Shown here: positions 35,683 through 45,221 of the stretch, in pieces | Layout: every line of letters begins with the position of its first letter | Position numbering within the stretch: the stretch's first letter is position 1 | Assembly (NCBI RefSeq): GCF_027158205.1 | Contig: NZ_JAPVLU010000012.1 | Span: 6,326-66,853, forward strand | Length of the DNA stretch: 60,528 nucleotides | Direction: 5' to 3' | From: Streptomyces sp. H39-S7 | GTDB taxonomy: Bacteria; Actinomycetota; Actinomycetes; Streptomycetales; Streptomycetaceae | Made by a program: the position numbers and the translations under genes | The notes under the pieces: model-generated | Database searches by the model: none | Seen by the model: only the letters and a program-made list of their open reading frames with translations | Told to the model about the DNA's origin: nothing

Positions 35683-36924
35683 GTGAAGCGCCTCAAAGCA
35701 CTCTGTTCCGGGGTGGCGGCAGCCACCTTCGCGGCAGCCGGACTCGCCGCCGCCGCCACGCTCGGCACCGGCCAGGCGTCCGGCGCCGAGACCTCGGCGG
35801 CAGCCCTGGGCAACAACTGGTACGCGGCGGCGCCGTATCTGATGCCCCGGGACAACAACCCGCCCGACGCGGGGGCGATCATGGACGCCACCGGGCTCAA
35901 GGCGTTCCAGCTCGCCTTCATCCTCGCCCCCAACGGCGGTGGCTGCAGCCCGACCTGGGACGGGACCGCGCCCGTCTCCTCCGACACCGCGGTCGGCTCG
36001 GTGATCAGCGGGATCCGCGCCAAGGGCGGTGACGTCTCTGTCTCCATCGGCGGCTACGGCGGCACCAAGCTCGGCCAGGCCTGCTCCACCTCCGAGGCGA
36101 CCGCCGCCGCGTACCAGCAGGTCATCAGCAAGTACCAGTTGAAGGCGATCGACTTCGACCTCGAGGAGCCGGAGTACGAGAACGCCACCGCGATCGCCCA
36201 CGAGATCGGCGCGGCGAAGATCCTCCAGCAGAACAACCCCGGTCTCTACGTCTCGGTGACCACCGCCGGCACCGCCGACGGCACCGGCTGGTTCGGCAAG
36301 CAGATGCTGAACGAGGCCAAGGCCCAGGGCTTCACGCCCAACAACTTCTCGATCATGCCGTTCGACGGCGGCTTCAACGGGGCCGCGGCGCAGACCAGCG
36401 CGCTCACCAACTTCAACGCGATCCTGCAGACGACGTTCGGCTGGAACGCGGCCACCGCCTACGCCCACGAGGGCTTCTCCGGGATGAACGGCCGCAGTGA
36501 CACCGGCGAGTACTTCCGCCAGGCCGACTTCCAGACGGTGCTGGACTTCGCCACCAGCCACGGAATGGGCCGGTTCACCTTCTGGTCGCTCAACCGTGAC
36601 CGCCAGTGCACCCCGCCCGACAACGGCACCACTTCCGGAGTCTGCAGCAGCGTTCCGCAGACTCCCTGGGAATTCGCCAAGTTCTCGGTGAAGTTCGCCG
36701 GAGCGACCCCTCCCACCAACCCTCCGACGACCCCGCCCACCACGCCTCCGACCAACCCGCCGGGTCAGTGCACGGTGGCGGCGTGGAGCAGTGCCGCGGT
36801 ATACGTCAACACCAACGAGGTCTCCCACAAGGGCCACAAGTGGAAGGCCAAGTGGTGGACCCAGAACGAGGAGCCCGGCACCACCGGTGAGTGGGGCGTC
36901 TGGCTGGACGAAGGCGCCTGCTGA
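35683..36924 (+). CDS. Secreted GH18 chitinase with C-terminal chitin-binding module
   Basis: Extracellular chitinase of 413 residues. A Sec signal (MKRLKALCSGVAAATFAAAG, cleavage near SGA-ET, about residue 37) leads to a GH18 barrel beginning GNNWYAAAPYLMPRDNN. The catalytic strand is AIDFDLEEPEY: the core DxDxE is intact with Glu as acid, but the outer Asp of the longer DxxDxDxE is Lys, a feature of this Streptomyces subgroup. A Pro/Thr linker (about 343-364) joins a CBM5/12 domain ending WWTQNEEPG and WGVWLDEGAC. It cleaves chitin to chitobiose-type products. Confidence 0.95.
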   Translation: MKRLKALCSGVAAATFAAAGLAAAATLGTGQASGAETSAAALGNNWYAAAPYLMPRDNNPPDAGAIMDATGLKAFQLAFILAPNGGGCSPTWDGTAPVSSDTAVGSVISGIRAKGGDVSVSIGGYGGTKLGQACSTSEATAAAYQQVISKYQLKAIDFDLEEPEYENATAIAHEIGAAKILQQNNPGLYVSVTTAGTADGTGWFGKQMLNEAKAQGFTPNNFSIMPFDGGFNGAAAQTSALTNFNAILQTTFGWNAATAYAHEGFSGMNGRSDTGEYFRQADFQTVLDFATSHGMGRFTFWSLNRDRQCTPPDNGTTSGVCSSVPQTPWEFAKFSVKFAGATPPTNPPTTPPTTPPTNPPGQCTVAAWSSAAVYVNTNEVSHKGHKWKAKWWTQNEEPGTTGEWGVWLDEGAC

Positions 36925-36982
36925 CCTTCCTCCGAAGCCCCGGCCCGGCCGTGTCACCGGCCGCCGGGGGCAGCGGTGAAGC

Positions 36983-37017
36983 ACGGGACCCACCGGCCGT
37001 CGGCCGGTGGGTCCCGT
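36983..37017 (+). terminator. Long perfect hairpin after the chitinase gene
   Basis: The arms 36983-36999 and 37001-37017 (ACGGGACCCACCGGCCG and its complement) pair perfectly over 17 bp around one central base, effectively a 16-bp stem with a GTC loop. A weaker hairpin precedes it. The 273-bp gap 36925-37197 otherwise shows only an AT-richer promoter region before the methyltransferase. Confidence 0.85.
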
Positions 37018-37197
37018 ACATGTGCGCGAATCCGCAGCGGCGCGTTTTGGCAGGTGCATATGCCGGGAGTTCTCGCCGAAAACGGACGGACCATTTCCGG
37101 ATGATATTCCGCTTGGCACAGGTGATCGATAGCCTTTGCTGGAGAGTAGGCCGGTATCTTGGTCAACCCAAGATCATCTGATGAGCTGGAGACCGTG

Positions 37198-38013
37198 ATG
37201 GAGCGTCCCGCCTGGGCACCCCAGGGTATTGACCTCTCGGTACCGAGTGTGTCGCGCATCTACGACTACTACCTCGGTGGGTCCCACAACTTCGAGGTGG
37301 ACCGCGAGGCCGCGCGCCAGGCCATGGAGATCTTCCCGGGGCTCCCCAAGATCATGCAGGCGAACCGCGCGTTCATGCGCCGGGCGGTCCGCTACGCCGT
37401 CGACCAGGGCATCACCCAGTTCCTCGACATCGGATCCGGCATACCCACCTTCGGCAACGTGCACGAGGTCGCCCAGGCCGCCAGCCCCGGCGCCCGGGTG
37501 CTCTACGTCGACAGCGACCCGGTGGCCGTGGCGCACAGCCGGGCGGTGCTCGACGGCAACGCGACGGCCCGGATCGCCGCCGCCGACCTGCGCAAGCCCA
37601 AGGACATCCTGTCCAGCCCCGAGGCCATCGAGCTGCTCGACTTCGACAAGCCGGTGGCGCTGCTGCTCGTCGCCGTCCTCCACTTCGTGCCCGACGAGGA
37701 CGAGCCGGCCACCGCGGTGGCCGAACTGCGGGACGCGCTCGCCCCCGGCAGCCTGCTGGTGCTCACCCACGCCTCGACCGAGGGCGGCCCCATCTCGGCC
37801 GAGCAGGGCGGCGGCGTCCAGGGCGTCTACCGCAAGGCCAGCTCCCCGCTGATCATGCGCACCCGCGCCGAGGTGGCCCCGTTCTTCGAGGGCTTCGACA
37901 TCGTGGAGCCCGGTCTGGTGTCGATGCCCGACTGGCATCCGGACACCCCGGCCGGTCACGAAGAGGACCCCGCCGCCTTCGTCGGCTTCGCCGGCGTGGG
38001 GCTCAAGGCGTGA
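37198..38013 (+). CDS. SAM-dependent methyltransferase, DUF574 family
   Basis: 271-residue protein of a family expanded in Streptomyces. Typical blocks: WAPQGIDLSVPSVSRIYDYY and LGGSHNFEVDREAA at the N-terminus, the SAM loop FLDIGSGIPTFGNVHEVAQ, the acidic VLYVDSDPVAVAHS strand and LLLVAVLHFVPDEDEP. The methyl acceptor is unknown. ATG 37198 (GGAG six bases upstream) is preferred to GTG 37159. Its stop overlaps the c-di-GMP gene in a GTGA, so the two proteins are made together. Confidence 0.88.
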   Translation: MERPAWAPQGIDLSVPSVSRIYDYYLGGSHNFEVDREAARQAMEIFPGLPKIMQANRAFMRRAVRYAVDQGITQFLDIGSGIPTFGNVHEVAQAASPGARVLYVDSDPVAVAHSRAVLDGNATARIAAADLRKPKDILSSPEAIELLDFDKPVALLLVAVLHFVPDEDEPATAVAELRDALAPGSLLVLTHASTEGGPISAEQGGGVQGVYRKASSPLIMRTRAEVAPFFEGFDIVEPGLVSMPDWHPDTPAGHEEDPAAFVGFAGVGLKA

Positions 38014-40223
38014 CCTCAGAGCCGGCCGGAACCGAGGACCCCGGGCTGCACCTGGCCGGAGGCATCGGGCAGGACGCTTCCGGGGACACCGAGCTGGACG
38101 TACGGGCCGACGGCCTGCGGCGGTTCGCCACCATATGGAGCCGTGCGATCTACCCGGCCACCGCGACGTCGATGACGCGCTCCGAGTTCGAGGAGTACCT
38201 GCTCCCGCTGGCCCGCGGACTCGACGAGGCGCTGTGCGCCACGCCGTTCGACCCGCGCCCGGCCTTCGAGGTCGGAGCCGCGCTGGTCGCGGCGCACTGC
38301 ACCGACCCCGAAGTGCTGCCCAGCATCCTGCGGGTGGTCGACGCGTACCTGGTGCTCTACTGCCCGCCGGAGGGCCTGCCGGCCGACGAGAGCCGGTCCC
38401 GCTGCGCCCGGCTGCAGCACGCCGTCGCGGCCGGGTTCGCCCGCGCCCTGGTGGAGCGCACCCGCTACGAGCAGGAAGCCATCTCGCGGGCGGCGATCGC
38501 CGCCCGTGCGGAGGCGGAAACGGCGCTCCAGGCCAGCGAGGCCCGTTTTCGCGCTGTTTTCGAGGGAGCGGCGATCGGGATCGGGATCGCCGGCCTCGAC
38601 GGCCGGATCCTCGAACTGAACGGCGCGCTGACGCAGATGTTCGGCGGCGAGCACCACGTGCGCAACCGGAACGTCAGCGACTTCGTGCACCCGGAGGACG
38701 GCGCCGAGGTCTGGGGGCTGTACGGGGAGCTGGTCCGCGGTGAGCGCGAGGAGTACCGGATCACCAAGCCGTACTACCGGCCCGACGGCACCGCGCTGTG
38801 GACCAACCTGTCCGTGTCGCTGCTCAGGGACTCCTCGGGGGTCCCGCAGTACCAGCTGGCGCTCATGGAGGACATCACCGAGGCGCGGCTGCTGACCGAG
38901 CGGCTGCGGCACGAGGCGACCCACGACACCCTCACCGGGCTCCCGAACCGGGCGCTCTTCTTCGAACGGCTGGAACAGGCGCTGTCGCCCGGCACCGGCA
39001 CCGAACGCCTCGGCCTGTGCTACCTCGACCTCGACGGCTTCAAGGCCGTCAACGACAGCCTCGGCCACGCGGTGGGGGACCGGCTGCTGGTCGCGGTCGC
39101 CGAGCGGCTGCAGGCGTGTGTCACCGGCCCCGGCCAGCTGGTGGCCCGTATCGGCGGCGACGAGTTCGCGGCCCTGATCGTCGACCCCGCGACGCAGGGC
39201 GAGGTCACCGACCTGGCCGACCGGATCCTGGCCGCGCTGTCCACCACCGTCCGCCTCGACGGCCGTGAGCTGCCCGTCCACGGCAGCATCGGCATCGTCG
39301 AGGGCCCCACGGGCACCCGCGGCGCGGCCGACGTGCTGCGCAGCGCCGACATCACGATGTACCGGGCCAAGGCCGCGGGCGGCAACCGCTACGAGGTCGC
39401 GGACCCGGACTCCGACGCCCGCGCGATCACCCGGCACGGTCTGACGAACCGGCTGCCGACCGCCCTGGAGCGCGGCGAGTTCTTCATCGAGTACCAGCCC
39501 CTCATCCGGCTCTCCGACGGCAGCGTCCAGGGCGCGGAGGCCCTGGTCAGATGGTGCCACCCGCTGCACGGCGTGCTCGGGCCCGACCAGTTCATACCGC
39601 TGGCCGAGAGCACCGGGCAGATCGTCCCGCTCGGCCGCTGGGTGCTGCAGGAGTCCGCCCGGCAGGCGTGCGCCTGGCAGCGCCGGAGCGCCGACGGCCT
39701 CCCGGTCCGGGTCAACGTCAACCTGTCACCGTGCCAGCTGTACCACCCGGGGCTGGTCGACGAGGTCGCCGCCGTACTCGACGAGACCGGTCTCGACCCC
39801 ACCGCGCTCTGCCTGGAAGTCACCGAGAGCGCCCTGATCGGCGCCGACGAGGACGCCCTCAAGCCGCTGCGCCGGCTGGTCGACCTGGGCGTGGACATAG
39901 CCCTCGACGACTTCGGAACCGGCTACTCCAACCTGTCGTCGCTGCGCTGGCTGCCGATCAGCAACCTCAAGCTCGACCGGGCCTTCACCCGGGGCATCCG
40001 GCAGCACCCGGCCGACCCCGTCGACCTCAAGATCGTCGAGGGGATCGTCTCCCTCGCACACACGCTCGGTCTCACCGTGACCGTCGAGGGCGTGGAGACC
40101 CGCACCCAGGCGGAGCACCTGGGACTGCTCGGCTGCGACACCGCCCAGGGCTGGTACTACGCCCGGCCGGGTCCGCCGGACCACCTGCACACCCTGACCC
40201 TGGCCGACGCGATGAGCGCCTGA
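38010..40223 (+). CDS. PAS-GGDEF-EAL cyclic di-GMP enzyme
   Basis: 737-residue soluble protein. An N-terminal all-helical sensory region (about 1-165) is followed by PAS/PAC (about 170-300, ending LALMEDITEARLL), GGDEF (about 305-465) and EAL (about 475-730). The cyclase motif ARIGGDEFAAL is intact. The inhibitory RxxD site is absent (TGPGQLVAR). The phosphodiesterase residues are present: EALVRW, NVNLSP, EVTESAL, LDDFGTGYSNL, LKLDR, EGVET. Both activities are therefore possible, as in Streptomyces RmdA/CdgA-type proteins that tune development. GTG 38010 overlaps the methyltransferase stop. Confidence 0.93.
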   Translation: MTSEPAGTEDPGLHLAGGIGQDASGDTELDVRADGLRRFATIWSRAIYPATATSMTRSEFEEYLLPLARGLDEALCATPFDPRPAFEVGAALVAAHCTDPEVLPSILRVVDAYLVLYCPPEGLPADESRSRCARLQHAVAAGFARALVERTRYEQEAISRAAIAARAEAETALQASEARFRAVFEGAAIGIGIAGLDGRILELNGALTQMFGGEHHVRNRNVSDFVHPEDGAEVWGLYGELVRGEREEYRITKPYYRPDGTALWTNLSVSLLRDSSGVPQYQLALMEDITEARLLTERLRHEATHDTLTGLPNRALFFERLEQALSPGTGTERLGLCYLDLDGFKAVNDSLGHAVGDRLLVAVAERLQACVTGPGQLVARIGGDEFAALIVDPATQGEVTDLADRILAALSTTVRLDGRELPVHGSIGIVEGPTGTRGAADVLRSADITMYRAKAAGGNRYEVADPDSDARAITRHGLTNRLPTALERGEFFIEYQPLIRLSDGSVQGAEALVRWCHPLHGVLGPDQFIPLAESTGQIVPLGRWVLQESARQACAWQRRSADGLPVRVNVNLSPCQLYHPGLVDEVAAVLDETGLDPTALCLEVTESALIGADEDALKPLRRLVDLGVDIALDDFGTGYSNLSSLRWLPISNLKLDRAFTRGIRQHPADPVDLKIVEGIVSLAHTLGLTVTVEGVETRTQAEHLGLLGCDTAQGWYYARPGPPDHLHTLTLADAMSA

Positions 40224-40292
40224 GGGCGGCCCGCCCGAACGGCGCGGGGGGACTCGCCGCCGCTGCCGCCCGGCCTGTCAGTGGCGTGGTGC

Positions 40293-41630
40293 ATGCTGGC
40301 TGCTGACCTGGTCGCGCGCGCCCGCCTCAGCGGCTCCGCCGGCCGACCGCCGCACGGCCCGTGGAGAGCGACCCTGAGCAGCACCGCAGCCGAGATCCTG
40401 TCCGTCGTCCTGCTCCTGCTGGTCCTCGGGTTCGCGGTCGCCCGCCCGCGCGGCCTGCCCGAGGCGGTCGCGGCGGTCCCGGCGGCGGCCCTGGTGATCG
40501 CCACCGGCGCGGTGACGTGGCAGGACGCCTGGGCGCAGACGAGGGAGCTGCTGCCCGTCGTCGGCTTCCTCGCCGCCGTGCTGGTGCTGGCGGAACTCTG
40601 CGCCGGCGCCGGACTGTTCACCGCCGCCGGGGACGCGATGGCCCGCGCCTGCCGGGGCGAGCCCCGCCGGCTGCTGGCCGGGGTGTTCGCGGTGGCCTCG
40701 CTGATCACCGCCGTGCTCAGCCTGGACGCGACGGTGGTGCTGCTGACCCCGGTGGTCATCGTGACCGCCGCCCGCGCCGGCACCAGGTCCCGGCCGCACG
40801 TCTACGCGTGCGCCCACCTGGCGAACTCGGCGTCGCTGCTGCTGCCGGTCTCCAACCTGACCAACCTGCTGGCCTTCGCCGCGGCCGGACTCTCCTTCAC
40901 CCGCTTCGCGGCGGTGATGGCGCTGCCCTGGCTGGTGGCGATCGGGCTGGAGTACCTGGTCCTCCGCCGGTTCTTCGCCGCCGACCTGGCCGCCCCCTCG
41001 CGCGGCACCGAACCGGTGCCGCGGCCGGCGCTCCCGGTGTTCACCCTCGTCGTCGTGGCCCTGACGCTCCTCGGCTTCGTCGTGACCTCCCTGGCCGGGG
41101 CCGACCCCGCATGGGCGGCGCTCGCCGGGGCGCTGGTGCTGGGGGCGCGGGCGCTGCGCCGCGGGCGGACGACCGTACGCGGTCTGGTGGGCGCCGCGAA
41201 CCCGCTGTTCTGCCTGTTCGTGCTCGCGCTGGGCGTCGTCGTGAAGGCCGTGGTCGACAACGGTCTGGCCGACGCGGCGGGCCGGGTGCTGCCGGACGGC
41301 GCGGGGCTGCCCGAGCTGCTGGCGGTGGCGGCGCTCGCCGCCGTGCTCGCCAACCTGATCAACAACCTGCCCGCGGTGCTGGCGCTGCTGCCGCTCGTCG
41401 CGACGGCCGGGCCGGGCCCCGTGCTCGCCGTCCTGATCGGGGTGAACCTCGGCCCGAACCTCACCTACGCCGGCTCGCTGGCCACCCTGCTGTGGCGCCG
41501 CATCCTCAGCGACCACGGCAAGGACCCCCAGCTGGGCGTCTTCACCCGGCTCGGCCTGCTGACGGTGCCTCTGACGCTGGTGGGCGCCACGACGGCGCTG
41601 TGGGCCATGCTGCGGCTCACGGGCACCTGA
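40293..41630 (+). CDS. SLC13/ArsB-like anion transporter family protein
   Basis: Integral membrane protein with about eleven helices in the ion transporter superfamily (arsenite ArsB / SLC13). Signature halves repeat: ATVVLLTPVVIVTAARA with HLANSASLLLPVSNLTNLLA, and LINNLPAVLALLPLVA with GVNLGPNLTYAGSLATLLW. No ars gene is near, so an organic or inorganic anion is as likely as arsenite. The start is uncertain: GTG 40281 and ATG 40293 lack an SD, while a CTG at 40374 has GGAG upstream and would start right before the first helix. Confidence 0.8.
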   Translation: MLAADLVARARLSGSAGRPPHGPWRATLSSTAAEILSVVLLLLVLGFAVARPRGLPEAVAAVPAAALVIATGAVTWQDAWAQTRELLPVVGFLAAVLVLAELCAGAGLFTAAGDAMARACRGEPRRLLAGVFAVASLITAVLSLDATVVLLTPVVIVTAARAGTRSRPHVYACAHLANSASLLLPVSNLTNLLAFAAAGLSFTRFAAVMALPWLVAIGLEYLVLRRFFAADLAAPSRGTEPVPRPALPVFTLVVVALTLLGFVVTSLAGADPAWAALAGALVLGARALRRGRTTVRGLVGAANPLFCLFVLALGVVVKAVVDNGLADAAGRVLPDGAGLPELLAVAALAAVLANLINNLPAVLALLPLVATAGPGPVLAVLIGVNLGPNLTYAGSLATLLWRRILSDHGKDPQLGVFTRLGLLTVPLTLVGATTALWAMLRLTGT

Positions 41631-41678
41631 GGGGCTCCTGACGGCCCTCCGGCGGTCCCGGCAGCCAAGGGCCCGCCT

Positions 41679-42914
41679 TCAGGCAGCCGGCTGCCCGCCG
41701 GTGCCGCGCATCCGCCCGGCGGCGTACACGCAGCCCGCCAGCGCCAGGTCGGACAGCAGCATGAAGCCGATCGAGTACGAGCCCTTGCCGCTGTAGATGG
41801 CGCCCATGACCAGCGGCGGCACGAAGCCGCCGAGGCCGCCCACCGCGCCGACGATGCCCGTCACGCTGCCCACCTGGGGCTGTGGGGTGACGCGGGAGAC
41901 CAGTGCGAACACCGACCCGCTCGCCGCGCCCAGCCCGGCCGCCATGATGAGGAAGCAGATCGTCCCCAGCGGGTCCAGGGCCGGGTCGAAGGCCTGCACG
42001 ATCGCCAGCAGCGCGACCGCGGACAGCGCCCAGGCGGTGACGACGGCGGGGTGCACCCGGTCGGAGAGCCAACCGCCGATCGGCCGGAAGACCACGGTGA
42101 CCAGCGCGAAGCCCGCCGCCTTGGTTCCCGCGTCGGTCGGGCTGAGCTCGTACCAGGTCTTGAGGTACGTGGGCAGGTAGACGCCGAACGCGACGATGCC
42201 GCCGAACCCGATCGCGTACAGCGCCGACAGCTCCCAGGTGACCCGGAGCCTGCCCGCCTGCCCCAGCCGCGTCGTGAGCGGCGCGGCCGGCACCGCCCGG
42301 TCGGGCCGGTCCCTGATCAGCAGCCAGGCCAGGACCGAGTACGCCGCCAGTGCGGCCGCCACGATGAGGAACGGCAGGTCCTCGTCGTGCTTGTACAGGC
42401 GCGGGGTGAAGTACCCGGACAGGGCCACCCCGCCCATGCCCATCCCGAAGACGCCCAGCGCCAACCCCCTGCGGGCGGGCGGGAACCAGGAGTTGACCAG
42501 CGGGATGCCGATGGCGAACGTCGTACCGCCCAGGCCGAGCAGGAAGCCCACCGCCAGCAGCGCGCCGAACGAGCCCTTGGCGGGGATCAGCAGCAGGACC
42601 GGCACGATGGTCAGCGCCGAGACCAGCGGGAACATCAGCCGGGCGCCGTAGCGGTCGGTCAGCGCGCCGACCGGGATACGGCCGAGCGACCCCACGATCA
42701 CCGGGACGGCCACCAGCACCGACTGGGAGAACGAGTCGAGCCCCAGACTGTCCTTGAGGTCGCTGCCCAGCGGCGCGACCAGGGCCCACGCCCAGAACGT
42801 CAGCGTGAAGCCGATCGTGGCGACGACCAGGTTCCGGTACGCGGTACCGGACGGCGCGTCCGCGGCACCGGGGGCAGGTCGTCCCGGAGGGGCGGTCCGC
42901 GCTGTCGATGTCAT
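41679..42914 (-). CDS. NarK-type MFS nitrate/nitrite transporter
   Basis: 411-residue MFS permease with twelve helices. The nitrate signatures appear in both halves: GLGGTTFAIGIPLVNSWFPP (compare the GN/NxxGG motif of NarK) and an equivalent MAAGLGAASGSVFALVSRV. It also has GSLGRIPVGALTDRYGAR. Related Streptomyces NarK2 proteins feed nitrate to respiratory reductases, but none is nearby, so nitrate is only the most likely substrate. Divergent from the acyl-CoA dehydrogenase across 378 bp (42915-43292), where I see only a possible CATACT -10 near 43150 and no gene. Confidence 0.8.
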   Translation of the reverse strand: MTSTARTAPPGRPAPGAADAPSGTAYRNLVVATIGFTLTFWAWALVAPLGSDLKDSLGLDSFSQSVLVAVPVIVGSLGRIPVGALTDRYGARLMFPLVSALTIVPVLLLIPAKGSFGALLAVGFLLGLGGTTFAIGIPLVNSWFPPARRGLALGVFGMGMGGVALSGYFTPRLYKHDEDLPFLIVAAALAAYSVLAWLLIRDRPDRAVPAAPLTTRLGQAGRLRVTWELSALYAIGFGGIVAFGVYLPTYLKTWYELSPTDAGTKAAGFALVTVVFRPIGGWLSDRVHPAVVTAWALSAVALLAIVQAFDPALDPLGTICFLIMAAGLGAASGSVFALVSRVTPQPQVGSVTGIVGAVGGLGGFVPPLVMGAIYSGKGSYSIGFMLLSDLALAGCVYAAGRMRGTGGQPAA

Positions 42915-43292
42915 GGGCCGCTCCTCGCGTACGTCCGGACCTGCACTGCGTCCATCGTGTGCGGGCGGATCCGCCCGCCGCCGCCGGGGAGAGGCCGTAC
43001 GGATGACGGGCGGCTACGCCGCCGTGCCCGTCGTCCGCCGCGCCCCGGCGTACGACCGGCTGCGCGGGGTGTCGGGGCCGCCGACCCCGAAAGACCCCTG
43101 ATCCGCACCGGAAGCGGGCCTCGCCCCGTGACGCGGGGCGCCCGATCGGGCATACTCCATCGCGCCACAGCCGTTGATCAAGCCGCGCCGAGACCCGGCG
43201 CGGGACGATCGGCATTTGGGCACCGCAAGACGTACGGCGCCGCCACACCCTGGGCGGGCGCCGCCGCGCCTGACAGGGAGGAGCGTGCCGCC

Positions 43293-44468
43293 ATGCCCCG
43301 CAACGGCCCGCAACCGGTAGACCGCCACTTGCCCACCGAGGAGGCCCGAGACCTGCTCGCCCTCACCCGCGAGCTGGCCCAGCGGGAGATCCTGCCCCGG
43401 GCCGCCGAGGAGGAGGACACCGGGCACTTCCCGCGGGACACGTTCTCCCTCATCGGCGAGGCGGGACTGCTCGGCCTCCCGTACGCGGAGGAGTACGGCG
43501 GCGGAGGACAGCCCTACGAGGTGTACCTGCAGGTACTGGAGGAGCTGGCGGCCGCCCGGCTCACCGTCGGCCTCGGCGTGAGTGTCCACACCCTCGCCTG
43601 CCACGCACTGGCGCACTTCGGCACCAAGGAGCAGCGGGCCGAGCACCTGCCCGCCATGCTCGGCGGCACGCTCCTCGGCGCGTACTGCCTCTCGGAGCCC
43701 GCCGCGGGCTCGGACGCCGCGTCCCTGAACACCCGCGCGGTCCTCCGCGACGGCGACTGGACCATCGACGGCACCAAGGCGTGGATCACGCACGGCGGCG
43801 TCGCCGACTTCTACACCGTGCTCGCCCGCAGCGGCGCCGAGGGGCCGCGCGGCATCACCGCGTTCCTGGTCCCCGCGGACTCACCGGGTCTGACCGCCGC
43901 CCAGCCCGAGCGGAAGATGGGGATGAAGGGATCGCCCACCGCGCAGGTGCACTTCGACGGTGTGAGCGTCCCGGACGGCCGGCGGGTCGGCGAGGAGGGC
44001 CAGGGCTTCTCCATCGCCCTGTCCGCGCTCGACTCGGGCCGGCTCGGCATCGCGGCGTGCGCCGTCGGCGTCGCGCAGGGCGCTCTCGACGAGGCGCTGG
44101 CCTACACGCTCGCCCGCAAGCAGTTCGGCCGTCCGCTGGTGGACTTCCAGGGGCTGCGCTTCATGCTCGCCGACATGGCCACCAAGATCGAGGCCGGCCG
44201 GGCGCTCTACCTCGCCGCCGCCCGACTGCGCGACGCGGGCCGGGACTTCTCGCGGCAGGCGGCCATGGCCAAGCTCTTCTGCACGGACGCCGCGATGCAG
44301 GTGACGACCGACGCCGTCCAACTCCTCGGCGGCTACGGCTACACGGTCGACTTCCCCGTCGAGCGGTACATGCGCGAGGCCAAGGTGCTGCAGATCGTCG
44401 AGGGCACCAACCAGATCCAGCGCATGGTCATCGCCCGGCACCTCGCCGGGCCGGAGAGCAAGCCGTAA
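43293..44468 (+). CDS. Acyl-CoA dehydrogenase
   Basis: FAD enzyme of about 391 residues oxidising acyl-CoA to enoyl-CoA. The fold is complete: an N-terminal helical domain, a middle strand region with CLSEPAAGSDAASL and AWITHGGVADFY, and a C-terminal domain with RKQFGRPLVDFQG and QLLGGYGYTVDFPVERYMRE. The catalytic base is the Glu in QIVEGTNQIQR, the position used by short-chain and butyryl-type enzymes. ATG 43293 has GGGAGGAG upstream. Monocistronic, ends in a hairpin. Confidence 0.93.
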   Translation: MPRNGPQPVDRHLPTEEARDLLALTRELAQREILPRAAEEEDTGHFPRDTFSLIGEAGLLGLPYAEEYGGGGQPYEVYLQVLEELAAARLTVGLGVSVHTLACHALAHFGTKEQRAEHLPAMLGGTLLGAYCLSEPAAGSDAASLNTRAVLRDGDWTIDGTKAWITHGGVADFYTVLARSGAEGPRGITAFLVPADSPGLTAAQPERKMGMKGSPTAQVHFDGVSVPDGRRVGEEGQGFSIALSALDSGRLGIAACAVGVAQGALDEALAYTLARKQFGRPLVDFQGLRFMLADMATKIEAGRALYLAAARLRDAGRDFSRQAAMAKLFCTDAAMQVTTDAVQLLGGYGYTVDFPVERYMREAKVLQIVEGTNQIQRMVIARHLAGPESKP

Positions 44469-44475
44469 CCCCGCG

Positions 44476-44508
44476 GCGGTGCCGCGCCCCCCGGGGACGC
44501 GGCACCGC
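44476..44508. terminator. Bidirectional terminator after the acyl-CoA dehydrogenase
   Basis: GCGGTGCCGCG (44476-44486) and CGCGGCACCGC (44498-44508) form a perfect 11-bp stem with an 11-base loop between convergent genes. Confidence 0.75.
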
Positions 44509-44540
44509 GGCGCGGACGGCCGGTCGAGCAGCCTGCGGGT

Positions 44541-44972
44541 TCAGGCCGCGCGCTGGCGCGGCACCCGCACCGGGCGCGACTCGGGGCCGTACGCGTGCGA
44601 GAACGGCTGGGTGCGCCAGTCGAGTCCGGCCGGCAGCGTCAGCAGCGTGGCCAGCTCCTCGCCGGTGTACTCCATGCCGTCCACCTGCTGCGCGTCCCGC
44701 AGCGCGCGCCCGGAACCGGCGCAGACGGTGAGGCCGAACGGATTCCACGGCGTGGGGCACAGCGCGTGCTCCGGAAGCACTTCCTCGCCCTCGAACAGCG
44801 CGATCGGCCGTGCGCAGTCCGGGCAGTGCACCCGCAGGACGGCGTAGATCTCCTCGTCGAACGCCTCCTCGGCGTCCAGGGCGGCGGCTTCGAGCGCCTG
44901 GGCCCGTTCGTCGTCCTCCGCCGGCACGGGTTGCGTACGATCGCTGCGGCTGGGCCGCACATGGGTGCGCAT
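44541..44972 (-). CDS. Hypothetical zinc-ribbon-like protein (143 aa)
   Basis: Cytosolic protein of unknown function. An acidic helical N-terminus (residues 20-45, AEDDERAQALEAAALDAEEA) is followed by a probable metal site: HCPDC near residue 49, then CPTPWNPFGLTVC 20-25 residues later, so four cysteines could form a zinc ribbon. The C-terminus is basic. ATG 44972 starts near a plausible SD. Divergent from the Lrp-type regulator, about 250 bp away. Confidence 0.7.
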   Translation of the reverse strand: MRTHVRPSRSDRTQPVPAEDDERAQALEAAALDAEEAFDEEIYAVLRVHCPDCARPIALFEGEEVLPEHALCPTPWNPFGLTVCAGSGRALRDAQQVDGMEYTGEELATLLTLPAGLDWRTQPFSHAYGPESRPVRVPRQRAA

Positions 44973-45221
44973 AGGTGGATCCCCCTTGGATGAACGCCCG
45001 TTCGACGGGCCCGCCGGGCGCGACGGCCACGGCCATAGCGAGCACTTCCCGTCCAGCGCCGTCGATAACCTCTGCGGCGGCCATCGCGGGGTGCACGCGG
45101 TGTGGCCTTCATCACATTCGGCGCCGTTCGGGGCGTGCGCGCCCCCGGAGAACGCCCTCCCGCCCCGGCGTGCCCCATGCCCGCTGTGCCGGAGTGCCTC
45201 CGGGGCAGTAGGTTGACCGCC

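Noticed and set aside
40293..41630. Arsenite efflux operon
   Set aside because: The protein belongs to the broad ArsB/SLC13 superfamily, but there is no arsR, arsC or arsA neighbour.
42051..44468. Long N-terminal extension on the acyl-CoA dehydrogenase
   Set aside because: The extension is antisense to the NarK-type gene. A strong GGGAGGAG before ATG 43293 marks the true start.
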